Source of the DNA: Strigamia acuminata | Lineage: Eukaryota > Arthropoda > Chilopoda > Geophilomorpha > Linotaeniidae | DNA: 64,000 bases | Direction: 5' to 3' | NCBI GenBank assembly: GCA_949358305.1 | Contig: OX442314.1 | Span: 2,855,087 to 2,919,086, forward strand | Part shown: positions 48,523-63,168 of the stretch, piece by piece | How the letters are laid out: each line of letters starts with the position of its first letter | How positions within the stretch are numbered: position 1 is the stretch's first letter | Made by a program: the position numbers and the translations under genes | The notes under the pieces: generated by a model | The model's input: only the letters and a program-made list of their open reading frames with translations | Database searches by the model: none | What the model was told of the DNA's origin: nothing

Positions 48523-50345
48523 ATGGCTGCAGCACGAACAACGAACGGTATTAGAAACATTTGGACAAGGCATACGCACCTCAAGGTAAGGAAAACACCG
48601 TTTTAGCACTTCTCGAGAGAGATACGAAACCGGTACTGTATATTTTTGCTCAAGAAAATGGTAAATAAAAAGTTAAATCCTATTTGGCACATTTTGTTTC
48701 GATCGGGGCCCCAAAAAATGGCTTTGAAATGACATGTTCGCAACATTTCTAAGCAAAACAAATGCATTTGCAGGCGGGCAAATGCATTTGCATGGGAAAT
48801 AAATTTATTTTGAGCTTGGAAAAATGTGTTTTCACGCAAAATGATGCATTTGTATGTGAAATAATTTTATTTTGAGCTGAAAAAATGTGTTTTTACGCAA
48901 AACAAAGCATTTGCATGGAAAATAATTTTATTTTGAGTTGAAAAAATAGTGTTTTCACGCAAAACAATGCATTTGTATGGGAAATAATTTTATTTTGAGC
49001 CGAAAAAAATGTGTTTTTATGCAAAACAGTGCATTTGTATGGGAAATAATTTTATTTTGGGCCAAAAAAAATGTGTTTTTATGCAAAACAATGCATTTTC
49101 AGACAATTTCAAAATTAAAAAGTTGAAGAAATTTAAATCTTGTATTTGCATTTAGGAAGCCAGAGCCTGCGTCGCCTGACTCCGTACGAGAAACACTTTT
49201 TAGCCAAACGCCTCCCGTTGAACTTCCCCATCACCACCGCCATCAGGTTCGTGACGGACGACATCTACTGGCAAAAACGATGCCTCAACCTGTGGGAGAT
49301 CTGCGACTTGACGCGCTACTACGGCTCCTGGAAAGTGATGTGTCTGCAACGCACCATCGAGCAGCTCATCGAGGAATACGTGTCGGACGGCGCCGAGGAA
49401 CAGCTCAAACAGCTCAAATCGCTCATCGTGGCCGCCAACAAATTCATCAAACGCCTCACCGTCGGCCACCTCAACGCCGTGTCCACCATCGACGAAGCCA
49501 AGCGATTGACGCAGGAAGAATACCGGCTGAGCTTCGAGTCCATCTTGGCCAACCTGCCGCACTTGGAGGAGCTCAGCGTGACGTATTGCCCGAACAAATG
49601 CGGCCAGGACTTCGACTGGTTCATGTCGCGACTCACGTACGACGAGGTCAAGTCGCTGAGCGCCGCCATCATGCCGTGCTACAACCTGCGCGTGTTTGAG
49701 CTGCACAAGAGCGAGCTGGACTGCGTCAAGATCAATTTGCTCATCCAGGGCTTGATGCATTTGCCGGCGCTCGAGTCGTTGCTGCTGCCGCACAACTTGA
49801 TCGGCGACAAGGGCGCCTTTTGCATCGCCAAACTGCTCTCGTCGTCGCCGAAGCTCGCCCGCTTGAACCTCACGAACAATCAGATCGGGCCGGTCGGCGC
49901 CGAGGCGATCGCGTTTGTGCTCACAAAGAATAACTCGTTGAAGGAACTCGGGCTGCGACTGAATACGCTGCAGGAGAAGGGCTGCACGGCCCTGCTGCGC
50001 GCCATGGCCGTGAACAAGGGGCTGCAGAAGCTGAATTTGGCGTCGAACCAGATGGGGGAGAAGTCGGCCGAGATTGGCGGCCAAATACTCCGGTTTAATC
50101 GCACGCTCACGGAACTGGATTTCTCCTGCAATCTCGATATAGGAATGGTAATTGATTAATTTAAAAATTTAAAAATTATTAAATGTTTTTTTAACATTTC
50201 CAAGGTGGGTGGTGTGGACATTTTCGAAGGACTCGAGAAGAACAGCACGCTCGTCGAGATGGATTTGCGCTGGTGCAATTGCGGCCGCGAAACTGAATAT
50301 TACGTTGATCAGCTTTTGAAGAACAACCGCAATAAATGTCATTGA
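48523..50345 (+). CDS. Truncated DRC5/TCTE1-like copy 4
   Basis: Exons 48523-48547, 49156-50147 and 50205-50345, 385 residues. No difference from copies 2 and 3 was seen. Confidence 0.6.
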
Positions 50346-52198
50346 AAAAAAAAAACACAAAGAAAGAAATAAAGAAAAATCAAAATTTGTCTCTCCAATT
50401 TTTCTGTGCATTTATTTGTTTCGTTTTTAGGCCAAAAAATTCACTTTAAGGCCAAAAAAACTCACTTTTAGGCAAAAAAAAACCTCACAAAAAATAAATT
50501 TTTAGACAAGTCTGAAAATGTATTTTTTTTTGTCTGAAAATCCATTTTTTTTTGTCTGAAAATGCATTTTTTTGTTGTCTGAAAATGCATTTTTTTTGTC
50601 TGAAAATGATTGTGCAATCACATTCTTACAATCAAAAATGCGTTTTGTAACAAACGTTACGTTACGTCACGTCACTTCACGGGCACGTTAGTTTAAGGGC
50701 ACATTAGGTTAAGGGCACATTAGGTTAGGTTAAGGCCCGTTAGGTTAAGGGCACATTAGGTTAGGTCAAGGCACGTTAGGTTAAGGGCACGTTAGGTTAG
50801 GTTAAGGCACGTTAGGTTAGGTTAAGGCACGTTAGGTTAGGTTAAGGCACGTTAGGTTAAGGGCACATTGGGTTAGGTTAAGGCACGTTAGGTTAGGTTA
50901 AGGCACGTTAGGTTAAGGGCACATTAGATTACGATTTTGTTCAAAAAGTCAAAATTTATCAAAAAAATTGATAATTTGGCCGACATTTATCAAAAAAATT
51001 GATAATTCGGCCGACATTTATCAAAAAAATTGATAATTCGGCCGACATTTATCAAAAAAATTTTGAATTTGGTCAAAATTTATTTATTTATTCCAAAAAC
51101 TGAGTATTTGGTCAAAATTTATTTATTCCAAAAATTGAGTATTTGGTCAAAATTTATGTATCAAAAAAATTTTGAATTTGGTCAAAATTTATTTATTCCA
51201 AAAAGTGAGTATTGGGTCAAAATTTATTTATTCATTCAAAAAATTGAGAATTTGGTTAAAATTTATTTATTCATTCAAAAAATTGAGAATTTGGTCAAAA
51301 TTTATTTATTTATTCATTCAAAAAATTGAGAATTTGGTCAAAATTCGGAGGAAATTTACAAAACAGTTTAAAATTTACAAAAACCGTTTGAAATTTTATC
51401 AATGTCATCAAAAATCGCAATTCATCAAAATCTTATCTCAAACACTCGAAATTGAGCAATAAAATTGAGAATTTGGTCAAAATTAAACAAATTCGGAAAA
51501 AATTTGCAAAAACCGTTTGAAATTCGTTCGCAATTCATCCAAAAAATGAAGAATTTGGTCTCAAATTTGAGGAATAATTATTCGAAAATTCAAAGAAATT
51601 GAGAATGTGGTCAAATATTACTCAAAAATAATCAAAACAACATTCAAATTCAAATTCAAGTTGGTGTTTATTAACAGTCAATACAACTTAACCGACGGCA
51701 GAATTCACTCGTTGTTTCAAACCAATTCAAAGTACAATCCGATTCGTTCGTTGAAATCACGAAATTCGACAAAATGGCTCCTCGCCTCGCCTCGCCTCGC
51801 CTCGCCTCGCCTCGCTCGAGCTCTTCACCCGATCAGCTCATATCATGTAATGGCACCATCCTGTGCTCACAACAACCTTAAATACACTACACTATATATA
51901 CCTAGGTAAATACAGACCTATACTTATATAATAATATACACTTTTATACCTAACTACAAAAAAGTAGGCTTAACAACAACATGCATTTCAATGGGAATCT
52001 GGGAACAAGTAGCGAATATGACGTCGAAAATTGCGCTCCATCATCCGAGATCATCACCTCAGCTTTGAGAATAACTAACAGCTAAAATCGTTGAAATTTT
52101 CAAATTTTCAAACTCTATCAGCCAATAGGACGAACGTTTCTAATTCCAACTTTCCTCTCTCGCCTACAACCGATCGACCGCAAATCAAGAAAATCGCC

Positions 52199-54021
52199 AT
52201 GGCTGCAGCACGAACAACGAACGGTATTAGAAACATTTGGACAAGGCATACGCACCTCAAGGTAAGGAAAACACCGTTTTAGCACTTCTCGAGAGAGATA
52301 CGAAACCGGTACTGTATATTTTTGCTCAAGAAAATGGTAAATAAAAAGTTAAATCCTATTTGGCACATTTTGTTTCGATCGGGGCCCCAAAAAATGGCTT
52401 TGAAATGACATGTTCGCAACATTTCTAAGCAAAACAAATGCATTTGCAGGCGGGCAAATGCATTTGCATGGGAAATAAATTTATTTTGAGCTTGGAAAAA
52501 TGTGTTTTCACGCAAAATGATGCATTTGTATGTGAAATAATTTTATTTTGAGCTGAAAAAATGTGTTTTTACGCAAAACAAAGCATTTGCATGGAAAATA
52601 ATTTTATTTTGAGTTGAAAAAATAGTGTTTTCACGCAAAACAATGCATTTGTATGGGAAATAATTTTATTTTGAGCCGAAAAAAATGTGTTTTTATGCAA
52701 AACAGTGCATTTGTATGGGAAATAATTTTATTTTGGGCCAAAAAAAATGTGTTTTTATGCAAAACAATGCATTTTCAGACAATTTCAAAATTAAAAAGTT
52801 GAAGAAATTTAAATCTTGTATTTGCATTTAGGAAGCCAGAGCCTGCGTCGCCTGACTCCGTACGAGAAACACTTTTTAGCCAAACGCCTCCCGTTGAACT
52901 TCCCCATCACCACCGCCATCAGGTTCGTGACGGACGACATCTACTGGCAAAAACGATGCCTCAACCTGTGGGAGATCTGCGACTTGACGCGCTACTACGG
53001 CTCCTGGAAAGTGATGTGTCTGCAACGCACCATCGAGCAGCTCATCGAGGAATACGTGTCGGACGGCGCCGAGGAACAGCTCAAACAGCTCAAATCGCTC
53101 ATCGTGGCCGCCAACAAATTCATCAAACGCCTCACCGTCGGCCACCTCAACGCCGTGTCCACCATCGACGAAGCCAAGCGATTGACGCAGGAAGAATACC
53201 GGCTGAGCTTCGAGTCCATCTTGGCCAACCTGCCGCACTTGGAGGAGCTCAGCGTGACGTATTGCCCGAACAAATGCGGCCAGGACTTCGACTGGTTCAT
53301 GTCGCGACTCACGTACGACGAGGTCAAGTCGCTGAGCGCCGCCATCATGCCGTGCTACAACCTGCGCGTGTTTGAGCTGCACAAGAGCGAGCTGGACTGC
53401 GTCAAGATCAATTTGCTCATCCAGGGCTTGATGCATTTGCCGGCGCTCGAGTCGTTGCTGCTGCCGCACAACTTGATCGGCGACAAGGGCGCCTTTTGCA
53501 TCGCCAAACTGCTCTCGTCGTCGCCGAAGCTCGCCCGCTTGAACCTCACGAACAATCAGATCGGGCCGGTCGGCGCCGAGGCGATCGCGTTTGTGCTCAC
53601 AAAGAATAACTCGTTGAAGGAACTCGGGCTGCGACTGAATACGCTGCAGGAGAAGGGCTGCACGGCCCTGCTGCGCGCCATGGCCGTGAACAAGGGGCTG
53701 CAGAAGCTGAATTTGGCGTCGAACCAGATGGGGGAGAAGTCGGCCGAGATTGGCGGCCAAATACTCCGGTTTAATCGCACGCTCACGGAACTGGATTTCT
53801 CCTGCAATCTCGATATAGGAATGGTAATTGATTAATTTAAAAATTTAAAAATTATTAAATGTTTTTTTAACATTTCCAAGGTGGGTGGTGTGGACATTTT
53901 CGAAGGACTCGAGAAGAACAGCACGCTCGTCGAGATGGATTTGCGCTGGTGCAATTGCGGCCGCGAAACTGAATATTACGTTGATCAGCTTTTGAAGAAC
54001 AACCGCAATAAATGTCATTGA
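52199..54021 (+). CDS. Truncated DRC5/TCTE1-like copy 5
   Basis: Exons 52199-52223, 52832-53823 and 53881-54021, 385 residues. The coding sequence is as in copy 2. The spacer after it is the first to have six rather than seven CCTCG pentamers. Confidence 0.6.
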
Positions 54022-55869
54022 AAAAAAAAAACACAAAGAAAGAAATAAAGAAAAATCAAAATTTGTCTCTCCAATTTTTCTGTGCATTTATTTGTTTCGT
54101 TTTTAGGCCAAAAAATTCACTTTAAGGCCAAAAAAACTCACTTTTAGGCAAAAAAAAACCTCACAAAAAATAAATTTTTAGACAAGTCTGAAAATGTATT
54201 TTTTTTTGTCTGAAAATCCATTTTTTTTTGTCTGAAAATGCATTTTTTTGTTGTCTGAAAATGCATTTTTTTTGTCTGAAAATGATTGTGCAATCACATT
54301 CTTACAATCAAAAATGCGTTTTGTAACAAACGTTACGTTACGTCACGTCACTTCACGGGCACGTTAGTTTAAGGGCACATTAGGTTAAGGGCACATTAGG
54401 TTAGGTTAAGGCCCGTTAGGTTAAGGGCACATTAGGTTAGGTCAAGGCACGTTAGGTTAAGGGCACGTTAGGTTAGGTTAAGGCACGTTAGGTTAGGTTA
54501 AGGCACGTTAGGTTAGGTTAAGGCACGTTAGGTTAAGGGCACATTGGGTTAGGTTAAGGCACGTTAGGTTAGGTTAAGGCACGTTAGGTTAAGGGCACAT
54601 TAGATTACGATTTTGTTCAAAAAGTCAAAATTTATCAAAAAAATTGATAATTTGGCCGACATTTATCAAAAAAATTGATAATTCGGCCGACATTTATCAA
54701 AAAAATTGATAATTCGGCCGACATTTATCAAAAAAATTTTGAATTTGGTCAAAATTTATTTATTTATTCCAAAAACTGAGTATTTGGTCAAAATTTATTT
54801 ATTCCAAAAATTGAGTATTTGGTCAAAATTTATGTATCAAAAAAATTTTGAATTTGGTCAAAATTTATTTATTCCAAAAAGTGAGTATTGGGTCAAAATT
54901 TATTTATTCATTCAAAAAATTGAGAATTTGGTTAAAATTTATTTATTCATTCAAAAAATTGAGAATTTGGTCAAAATTTATTTATTTATTCATTCAAAAA
55001 ATTGAGAATTTGGTCAAAATTCGGAGGAAATTTACAAAACAGTTTAAAATTTACAAAAACCGTTTGAAATTTTATCAATGTCATCAAAAATCGCAATTCA
55101 TCAAAATCTTATCTCAAACACTCGAAATTGAGCAATAAAATTGAGAATTTGGTCAAAATTAAACAAATTCGGAAAAAATTTGCAAAAACCGTTTGAAATT
55201 CGTTCGCAATTCATCCAAAAAATGAAGAATTTGGTCTCAAATTTGAGGAATAATTATTCGAAAATTCAAAGAAATTGAGAATGTGGTCAAATATTACTCA
55301 AAAATAATCAAAACAACATTCAAATTCAAATTCAAGTTGGTGTTTATTAACAGTCAATACAACTTAACCGACGGCAGAATTCACTCGTTGTTTCAAACCA
55401 ATTCAAAGTACAATCCGATTCGTTCGTTGAAATCACGAAATTCGACAAAATGGCTCCTCGCCTCGCCTCGCCTCGCCTCGCCTCGCTCGAGCTCTTCACC
55501 CGATCAGCTCATATCATGTAATGGCACCATCCTGTGCTCACAACAACCTTAAATACACTACACTATATATACCTAGGTAAATACAGACCTATACTTATAT
55601 AATAATATACACTTTTATACCTAACTACAAAAAAGTAGGCTTAACAACAACATGCATTTCAATGGGAATCTGGGAACAAGTAGCGAATATGACGTCGAAA
55701 ATTGCGCTCCATCATCCGAGATCATCACCTCAGCTTTGAGAATAACTAACAGCTAAAATCGTTGAAATTTTCAAATTTTCAAACTCTATCAGCCAATAGG
55801 ACGAACGTTTCTAATTCCAACTTTCCTCTCTCGCCTACAACCGATCGACCGCAAATCAAGAAAATCGCC

Positions 55870-57692
55870 ATGGCTGCAGCACGAACAACGAACGGTATTA
55901 GAAACATTTGGACAAGGCATACGCACCTCAAGGTAAGGAAAACACCGTTTTAGCACTTCTCGAGAGAGATACGAAACCGGTACTGTATATTTTTGCTCAA
56001 GAAAATGGTAAATAAAAAGTTAAATCCTATTTGGCACATTTTGTTTCGATCGGGGCCCCAAAAAATGGCTTTGAAATGACATGTTCGCAACATTTCTAAG
56101 CAAAACAAATGCATTTGCAGGCGGGCAAATGCATTTGCATGGGAAATAAATTTATTTTGAGCTTGGAAAAATGTGTTTTCACGCAAAATGATGCATTTGT
56201 ATGTGAAATAATTTTATTTTGAGCTGAAAAAATGTGTTTTTACGCAAAACAAAGCATTTGCATGGAAAATAATTTTATTTTGAGTTGAAAAAATAGTGTT
56301 TTCACGCAAAACAATGCATTTGTATGGGAAATAATTTTATTTTGAGCCGAAAAAAATGTGTTTTTATGCAAAACAGTGCATTTGTATGGGAAATAATTTT
56401 ATTTTGGGCCAAAAAAAATGTGTTTTTATGCAAAACAATGCATTTTCAGACAATTTCAAAATTAAAAAGTTGAAGAAATTTAAATCTTGTATTTGCATTT
56501 AGGAAGCCAGAGCCTGCGTCGCCTGACTCCGTACGAGAAACACTTTTTAGCCAAACGCCTCCCGTTGAACTTCCCCATCACCACCGCCATCAGGTTCGTG
56601 ACGGACGACATCTACTGGCAAAAACGATGCCTCAACCTGTGGGAGATCTGCGACTTGACGCGCTACTACGGCTCCTGGAAAGTGATGTGTCTGCAACGCA
56701 CCATCGAGCAGCTCATCGAGGAATACGTGCCGGACGGCGCCGAGGAACAGCTCAAACAGCTCAAATCGCTCATCGTGGCCGCCAACAAATTCATCAAACG
56801 CCTCACCGTCGGCCACCTCAACGCCGTGTCCACCATCGACGAAGCCAAGCGATTGACGCAGGAAGAATACCGGCTGAGCTTCGAGTCCATCTTGGCCAAC
56901 CTGCCGCACTTGGAGGAGCTCAGCGTGACGTATTGCCCGAACAAATGCGGCCAGGACTTCGACTGGTTCATGTCGCGACTCACGTACGACGAGGTCAAGT
57001 CGCTGAGCGCCGCCATCATGCCGTGCTACAACCTGCGCGTGTTTGAGCTGCACAAGAGCGAGCTGGACTGCGTCAAGATCAATTTGCTCATCCAGGGCTT
57101 GATGCATTTGCCGGCGCTCGAGTCGTTGCTGCTGCCGCACAACTTGATCGGCGACAAGGGCGCCTTTTGCATCGCCAAACTGCTCTCGTCGTCGCCGAAG
57201 CTCGCCCGCTTGAACCTCACGAACAATCAGATCGGGCCGGTCGGCGCCGAGGCGATCGCGTTTGTGCTCACAAAGAATAACTCGTTGAAGGAACTCGGGC
57301 TGCGACTGAATACGCTGCAGGAGAAGGGCTGCACGGCCCTGCTGCGCGCCATGGCCGTGAACAAGGGGCTGCAGAAGCTGAATTTGGCGTCGAACCAGAT
57401 GGGGGAGAAGTCGGCCGAGATTGGCGGCCAAATACTCCGGTTTAATCGCACGCTCACGGAACTGGATTTCTCCTGCAATCTCGATATAGGAATGGTAATT
57501 GATTAATTTAAAAATTTAAAAATTATTAAATGTTTTTTTAACATTTCCAAGGTGGGTGGTGTGGACATTTTCGAAGGACTCGAGAAGAACAGCACGCTCG
57601 TCGAGATGGATTTGCGCTGGTGCAATTGCGGCCGCGAAACTGAATATTACGTTGATCAGCTTTTGAAGAACAACCGCAATAAATGTCATTGA
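55870..57692 (+). CDS. Truncated DRC5/TCTE1-like copy 6 (Pro variant)
   Basis: Exons 55870-55894, 56503-57494 and 57552-57692, 385 residues. It has CCG (Pro) at codon 85 like the full-length gene, but shares GACTTGACG and AACGCCGTG with the other truncated copies. It is either ancestral at this site or a product of conversion. The downstream spacer lacks 22 bp in a T-rich tract near 57890. Confidence 0.6.
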
Positions 57693-59519
57693 AAAAAAAA
57701 AACACAAAGAAAGAAATAAAGAAAAATCAAAATTTGTCTCTCCAATTTTTCTGTGCATTTATTTGTTTCGTTTTTAGGCCAAAAAATTCACTTTAAGGCC
57801 AAAAAAACTCACTTTTAGGCAAAAAAAAACCTCACAAAAAATAAATTTTTAGACAAGTCTGAAAATGTATTTTTTTTTGTCTGAAAATCCATTTTTTTGT
57901 TGTCTGAAAATGCATTTTTTTTGTCTGAAAATGATTGTGCAATCACATTCTTACAATCAAAAATGCGTTTTGTAACAAACGTTACGTTACGTCACGTCAC
58001 TTCACGGGCACGTTAGTTTAAGGGCACATTAGGTTAAGGGCACATTAGGTTAGGTTAAGGCCCGTTAGGTTAAGGGCACATTAGGTTAGGTCAAGGCACG
58101 TTAGGTTAAGGGCACGTTAGGTTAGGTTAAGGCACGTTAGGTTAGGTTAAGGCACGTTAGGTTAGGTTAAGGCACGTTAGGTTAAGGGCACATTGGGTTA
58201 GGTTAAGGCACGTTAGGTTAGGTTAAGGCACGTTAGGTTAAGGGCACATTAGATTACGATTTTGTTCAAAAAGTCAAAATTTATCAAAAAAATTGATAAT
58301 TTGGCCGACATTTATCAAAAAAATTGATAATTCGGCCGACATTTATCAAAAAAATTGATAATTCGGCCGACATTTATCAAAAAAATTTTGAATTTGGTCA
58401 AAATTTATTTATTTATTCCAAAAACTGAGTATTTGGTCAAAATTTATTTATTCCAAAAATTGAGTATTTGGTCAAAATTTATGTATCAAAAAAATTTTGA
58501 ATTTGGTCAAAATTTATTTATTCCAAAAAGTGAGTATTGGGTCAAAATTTATTTATTCATTCAAAAAATTGAGAATTTGGTTAAAATTTATTTATTCATT
58601 CAAAAAATTGAGAATTTGGTCAAAATTTATTTATTTATTCATTCAAAAAATTGAGAATTTGGTCAAAATTCGGAGGAAATTTACAAAACAGTTTAAAATT
58701 TACAAAAACCGTTTGAAATTTTATCAATGTCATCAAAAATCGCAATTCATCAAAATCTTATCTCAAACACTCGAAATTGAGCAATAAAATTGAGAATTTG
58801 GTCAAAATTAAACAAATTCGGAAAAAATTTGCAAAAACCGTTTGAAATTCGTTCGCAATTCATCCAAAAAATGAAGAATTTGGTCTCAAATTTGAGGAAT
58901 AATTATTCGAAAATTCAAAGAAATTGAGAATGTGGTCAAATATTACTCAAAAATAATCAAAACAACATTCAAATTCAAATTCAAGTTGGTGTTTATTAAC
59001 AGTCAATACAACTTAACCGACGGCAGAATTCACTCGTTGTTTCAAACCAATTCAAAGTACAATCCGATTCGTTCGTTGAAATCACGAAATTCGACAAAAT
59101 GGCTCCTCGCCTCGCCTCGCCTCGCCTCGCCTCGCTCGAAGCTCTTCACCCGATCAGCTCATATCATGTAATGGCACCATCCTGTGCTCACAACAACCTT
59201 AAATACACTACACTATATATACCTAGGTAAATACAGACCTATACTTATATAATAATATACACTTTTATACCTAACTACAAAAAAGTAGGCTTAACAACAA
59301 CATGCATTTCAATGGGAATCTGGGAACAAGTAGCGAATATGACGTCGAAAATTGCGCTCCATCATCCGAGATCATCACCTCAGCTTTGAGAATAACTAAC
59401 AGCTAAAATCGTTGAAATTTTCAAATTTTCAAACTCTATCAGCCAATAGGACGAACGTTTCTAATTCCAACTTTCCTCTCTCGCCTACAACCGATCGACC
59501 GCAAATCAAGAAAATCGCC

Positions 59520-61342
59520 ATGGCTGCAGCACGAACAACGAACGGTATTAGAAACATTTGGACAAGGCATACGCACCTCAAGGTAAGGAAAACACCGTTT
59601 TAGCACTTCTCGAGAGAGATACGAAACCGGTACTGTATATTTTTGCTCAAGAAAATGGTAAATAAAAAGTTAAATCCTATTTGGCACATTTTGTTTCGAT
59701 CGGGGCCCCAAAAAATGGCTTTGAAATGACATGTTCGCAACATTTCTAAGCAAAACAAATGCATTTGCAGGCGGGCAAATGCATTTGCATGGGAAATAAA
59801 TTTATTTTGAGCTTGGAAAAATGTGTTTTCACGCAAAATGATGCATTTGTATGTGAAATAATTTTATTTTGAGCTGAAAAAATGTGTTTTTACGCAAAAC
59901 AAAGCATTTGCATGGAAAATAATTTTATTTTGAGTTGAAAAAATAGTGTTTTCACGCAAAACAATGCATTTGTATGGGAAATAATTTTATTTTGAGCCGA
60001 AAAAAATGTGTTTTTATGCAAAACAGTGCATTTGTATGGGAAATAATTTTATTTTGGGCCAAAAAAAATGTGTTTTTATGCAAAACAATGCATTTTCAGA
60101 CAATTTCAAAATTAAAAAGTTGAAGAAATTTAAATCTTGTATTTGCATTTAGGAAGCCAGAGCCTGCGTCGCCTGACTCCGTACGAGAAACACTTTTTAG
60201 CCAAACGCCTCCCGTTGAACTTCCCCATCACCACCGCCATCAGGTTCGTGACGGACGACATCTACTGGCAAAAACGATGCCTCAACCTGTGGGAGATCTG
60301 CGACTTGACGCGCTACTACGGCTCCTGGAAAGTGATGTGTCTGCAACGCACCATCGAGCAGCTCATCGAGGAATACGTGTCGGACGGCGCCGAGGAACAG
60401 CTCAAACAGCTCAAATCGCTCATCGTGGCCGCCAACAAATTCATCAAACGCCTCACCGTCGGCCACCTCAACGCCGTGTCCACCATCGACGAAGCCAAGC
60501 GATTGACGCAGGAAGAATACCGGCTGAGCTTCGAGTCCATCTTGGCCAACCTGCCGCACTTGGAGGAGCTCAGCGTGACGTATTGCCCGAACAAATGCGG
60601 CCAGGACTTCGACTGGTTCATGTCGCGACTCACGTACGACGAGGTCAAGTCGCTGAGCGCCGCCATCATGCCGTGCTACAACCTGCGCGTGTTTGAGCTG
60701 CACAAGAGCGAGCTGGACTGCGTCAAGATCAATTTGCTCATCCAGGGCTTGATGCATTTGCCGGCGCTCGAGTCGTTGCTGCTGCCGCACAACTTGATCG
60801 GCGACAAGGGCGCCTTTTGCATCGCCAAACTGCTCTCGTCGTCGCCGAAGCTCGCCCGCTTGAACCTCACGAACAATCAGATCGGGCCGGTCGGCGCCGA
60901 GGCGATCGCGTTTGTGCTCACAAAGAATAACTCGTTGAAGGAACTCGGGCTGCGACTGAATACGCTGCAGGAGAAGGGCTGCACGGCCCTGCTGCGCGCC
61001 ATGGCCGTGAACAAGGGGCTGCAGAAGCTGAATTTGGCGTCGAACCAGATGGGGGAGAAGTCGGCCGAGATTGGCGGCCAAATACTCCGGTTTAATCGCA
61101 CGCTCACGGAACTGGATTTCTCCTGCAATCTCGATATAGGAATGGTAATTGATTAATTTAAAAATTTAAAAATTATTAAATGTTTTTTTAACATTTCCAA
61201 GGTGGGTGGTGTGGACATTTTCGAAGGACTCGAGAAGAACAGCACGCTCGTCGAGATGGATTTGCGCTGGTGCAATTGCGGCCGCGAAACTGAATATTAC
61301 GTTGATCAGCTTTTGAAGAACAACCGCAATAAATGTCATTGA
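59520..61342 (+). CDS. Truncated DRC5/TCTE1-like copy 7
   Basis: Exons 59520-59544, 60153-61144 and 61202-61342, 385 residues, Ser at codon 85. The spacer before it carries an extra A after the CCTCG run, and the spacer after it shares the 22-bp loss with copy 6. Confidence 0.6.
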
Positions 61343-63168
61343 AAAAAAAAAACACAAAGAAAGAAATAAAGAAAAATCAAAATTTGTCTCTCCAATTTTT
61401 CTGTGCATTTATTTGTTTCGTTTTTAGGCCAAAAAATTCACTTTAAGGCCAAAAAAACTCACTTTTAGGCAAAAAAAAACCTCACAAAAAATAAATTTTT
61501 AGACAAGTCTGAAAATGTATTTTTTTTTGTCTGAAAATCCATTTTTTTGTTGTCTGAAAATGCATTTTTTTTGTCTGAAAATGATTGTGCAATCACATTC
61601 TTACAATCAAAAATGCGTTTTGTAACAAACGTTACGTTACGTCACGTCACTTCACGGGCACGTTAGTTTAAGGGCACATTAGGTTAAGGGCACATTAGGT
61701 TAGGTTAAGGCCCGTTAGGTTAAGGGCACATTAGGTTAGGTCAAGGCACGTTAGGTTAAGGGCACGTTAGGTTAGGTTAAGGCACGTTAGGTTAGGTTAA
61801 GGCACGTTAGGTTAGGTTAAGGCACGTTAGGTTAAGGGCACATTGGGTTAGGTTAAGGCACGTTAGGTTAGGTTAAGGCACGTTAGGTTAAGGGCACATT
61901 AGATTACGATTTTGTTCAAAAAGTCAAAATTTATCAAAAAAATTGATAATTTGGCCGACATTTATCAAAAAAATTGATAATTCGGCCGACATTTATCAAA
62001 AAAATTGATAATTCGGCCGACATTTATCAAAAAAATTTTGAATTTGGTCAAAATTTATTTATTTATTCCAAAAACTGAGTATTTGGTCAAAATTTATTTA
62101 TTCCAAAAATTGAGTATTTGGTCAAAATTTATGTATCAAAAAAATTTTGAATTTGGTCAAAATTTATTTATTCCAAAAAGTGAGTATTGGGTCAAAATTT
62201 ATTTATTCATTCAAAAAATTGAGAATTTGGTTAAAATTTATTTATTCATTCAAAAAATTGAGAATTTGGTCAAAATTTATTTATTTATTCATTCAAAAAA
62301 TTGAGAATTTGGTCAAAATTCGGAGGAAATTTACAAAACAGTTTAAAATTTACAAAAACCGTTTGAAATTTTATCAATGTCATCAAAAATCGCAATTCAT
62401 CAAAATCTTATCTCAAACACTCGAAATTGAGCAATAAAATTGAGAATTTGGTCAAAATTAAACAAATTCGGAAAAAATTTGCAAAAACCGTTTGAAATTC
62501 GTTCGCAATTCATCCAAAAAATGAAGAATTTGGTCTCAAATTTGAGGAATAATTATTCGAAAATTCAAAGAAATTGAGAATGTGGTCAAATATTACTCAA
62601 AAATAATCAAAACAACATTCAAATTCAAATTCAAGTTGGTGTTTATTAACAGTCAATACAACTTAACCGACGGCAGAATTCACTCGTTGTTTCAAACCAA
62701 TTCAAAGTACAATCCGATTCGTTCGTTGAAATCACGAAATTCGACAAAATGGCTCCTCGCCTCGCCTCGCCTCGCCTCGCCTCGCTCGAGCTCTTCACCC
62801 GATCAGCTCATATCATGTAATGGCACCATCCTGTGCTCACAACAACCTTAAATACACTACACTATATATACCTAGGTAAATACAGACCTATACTTATATA
62901 ATAATATACACTTTTATACCTAACTACAAAAAAGTAGGCTTAACAACAACATGCATTTCAATGGGAATCTGGGAACAAGTAGCGAATATGACGTCGAAAA
63001 TTGCGCTCCATCATCCGAGATCATCACCTCAGCTTTGAGAATAACTAACAGCTAAAATCGTTGAAATTTTCAAATTTTCAAACTCTATCAGCCAATAGGA
63101 CGAACGTTTCTAATTCCAACTTTCCTCTCTCGCCTACAACCGATCGACCGCAAATCAAGAAAATCGCC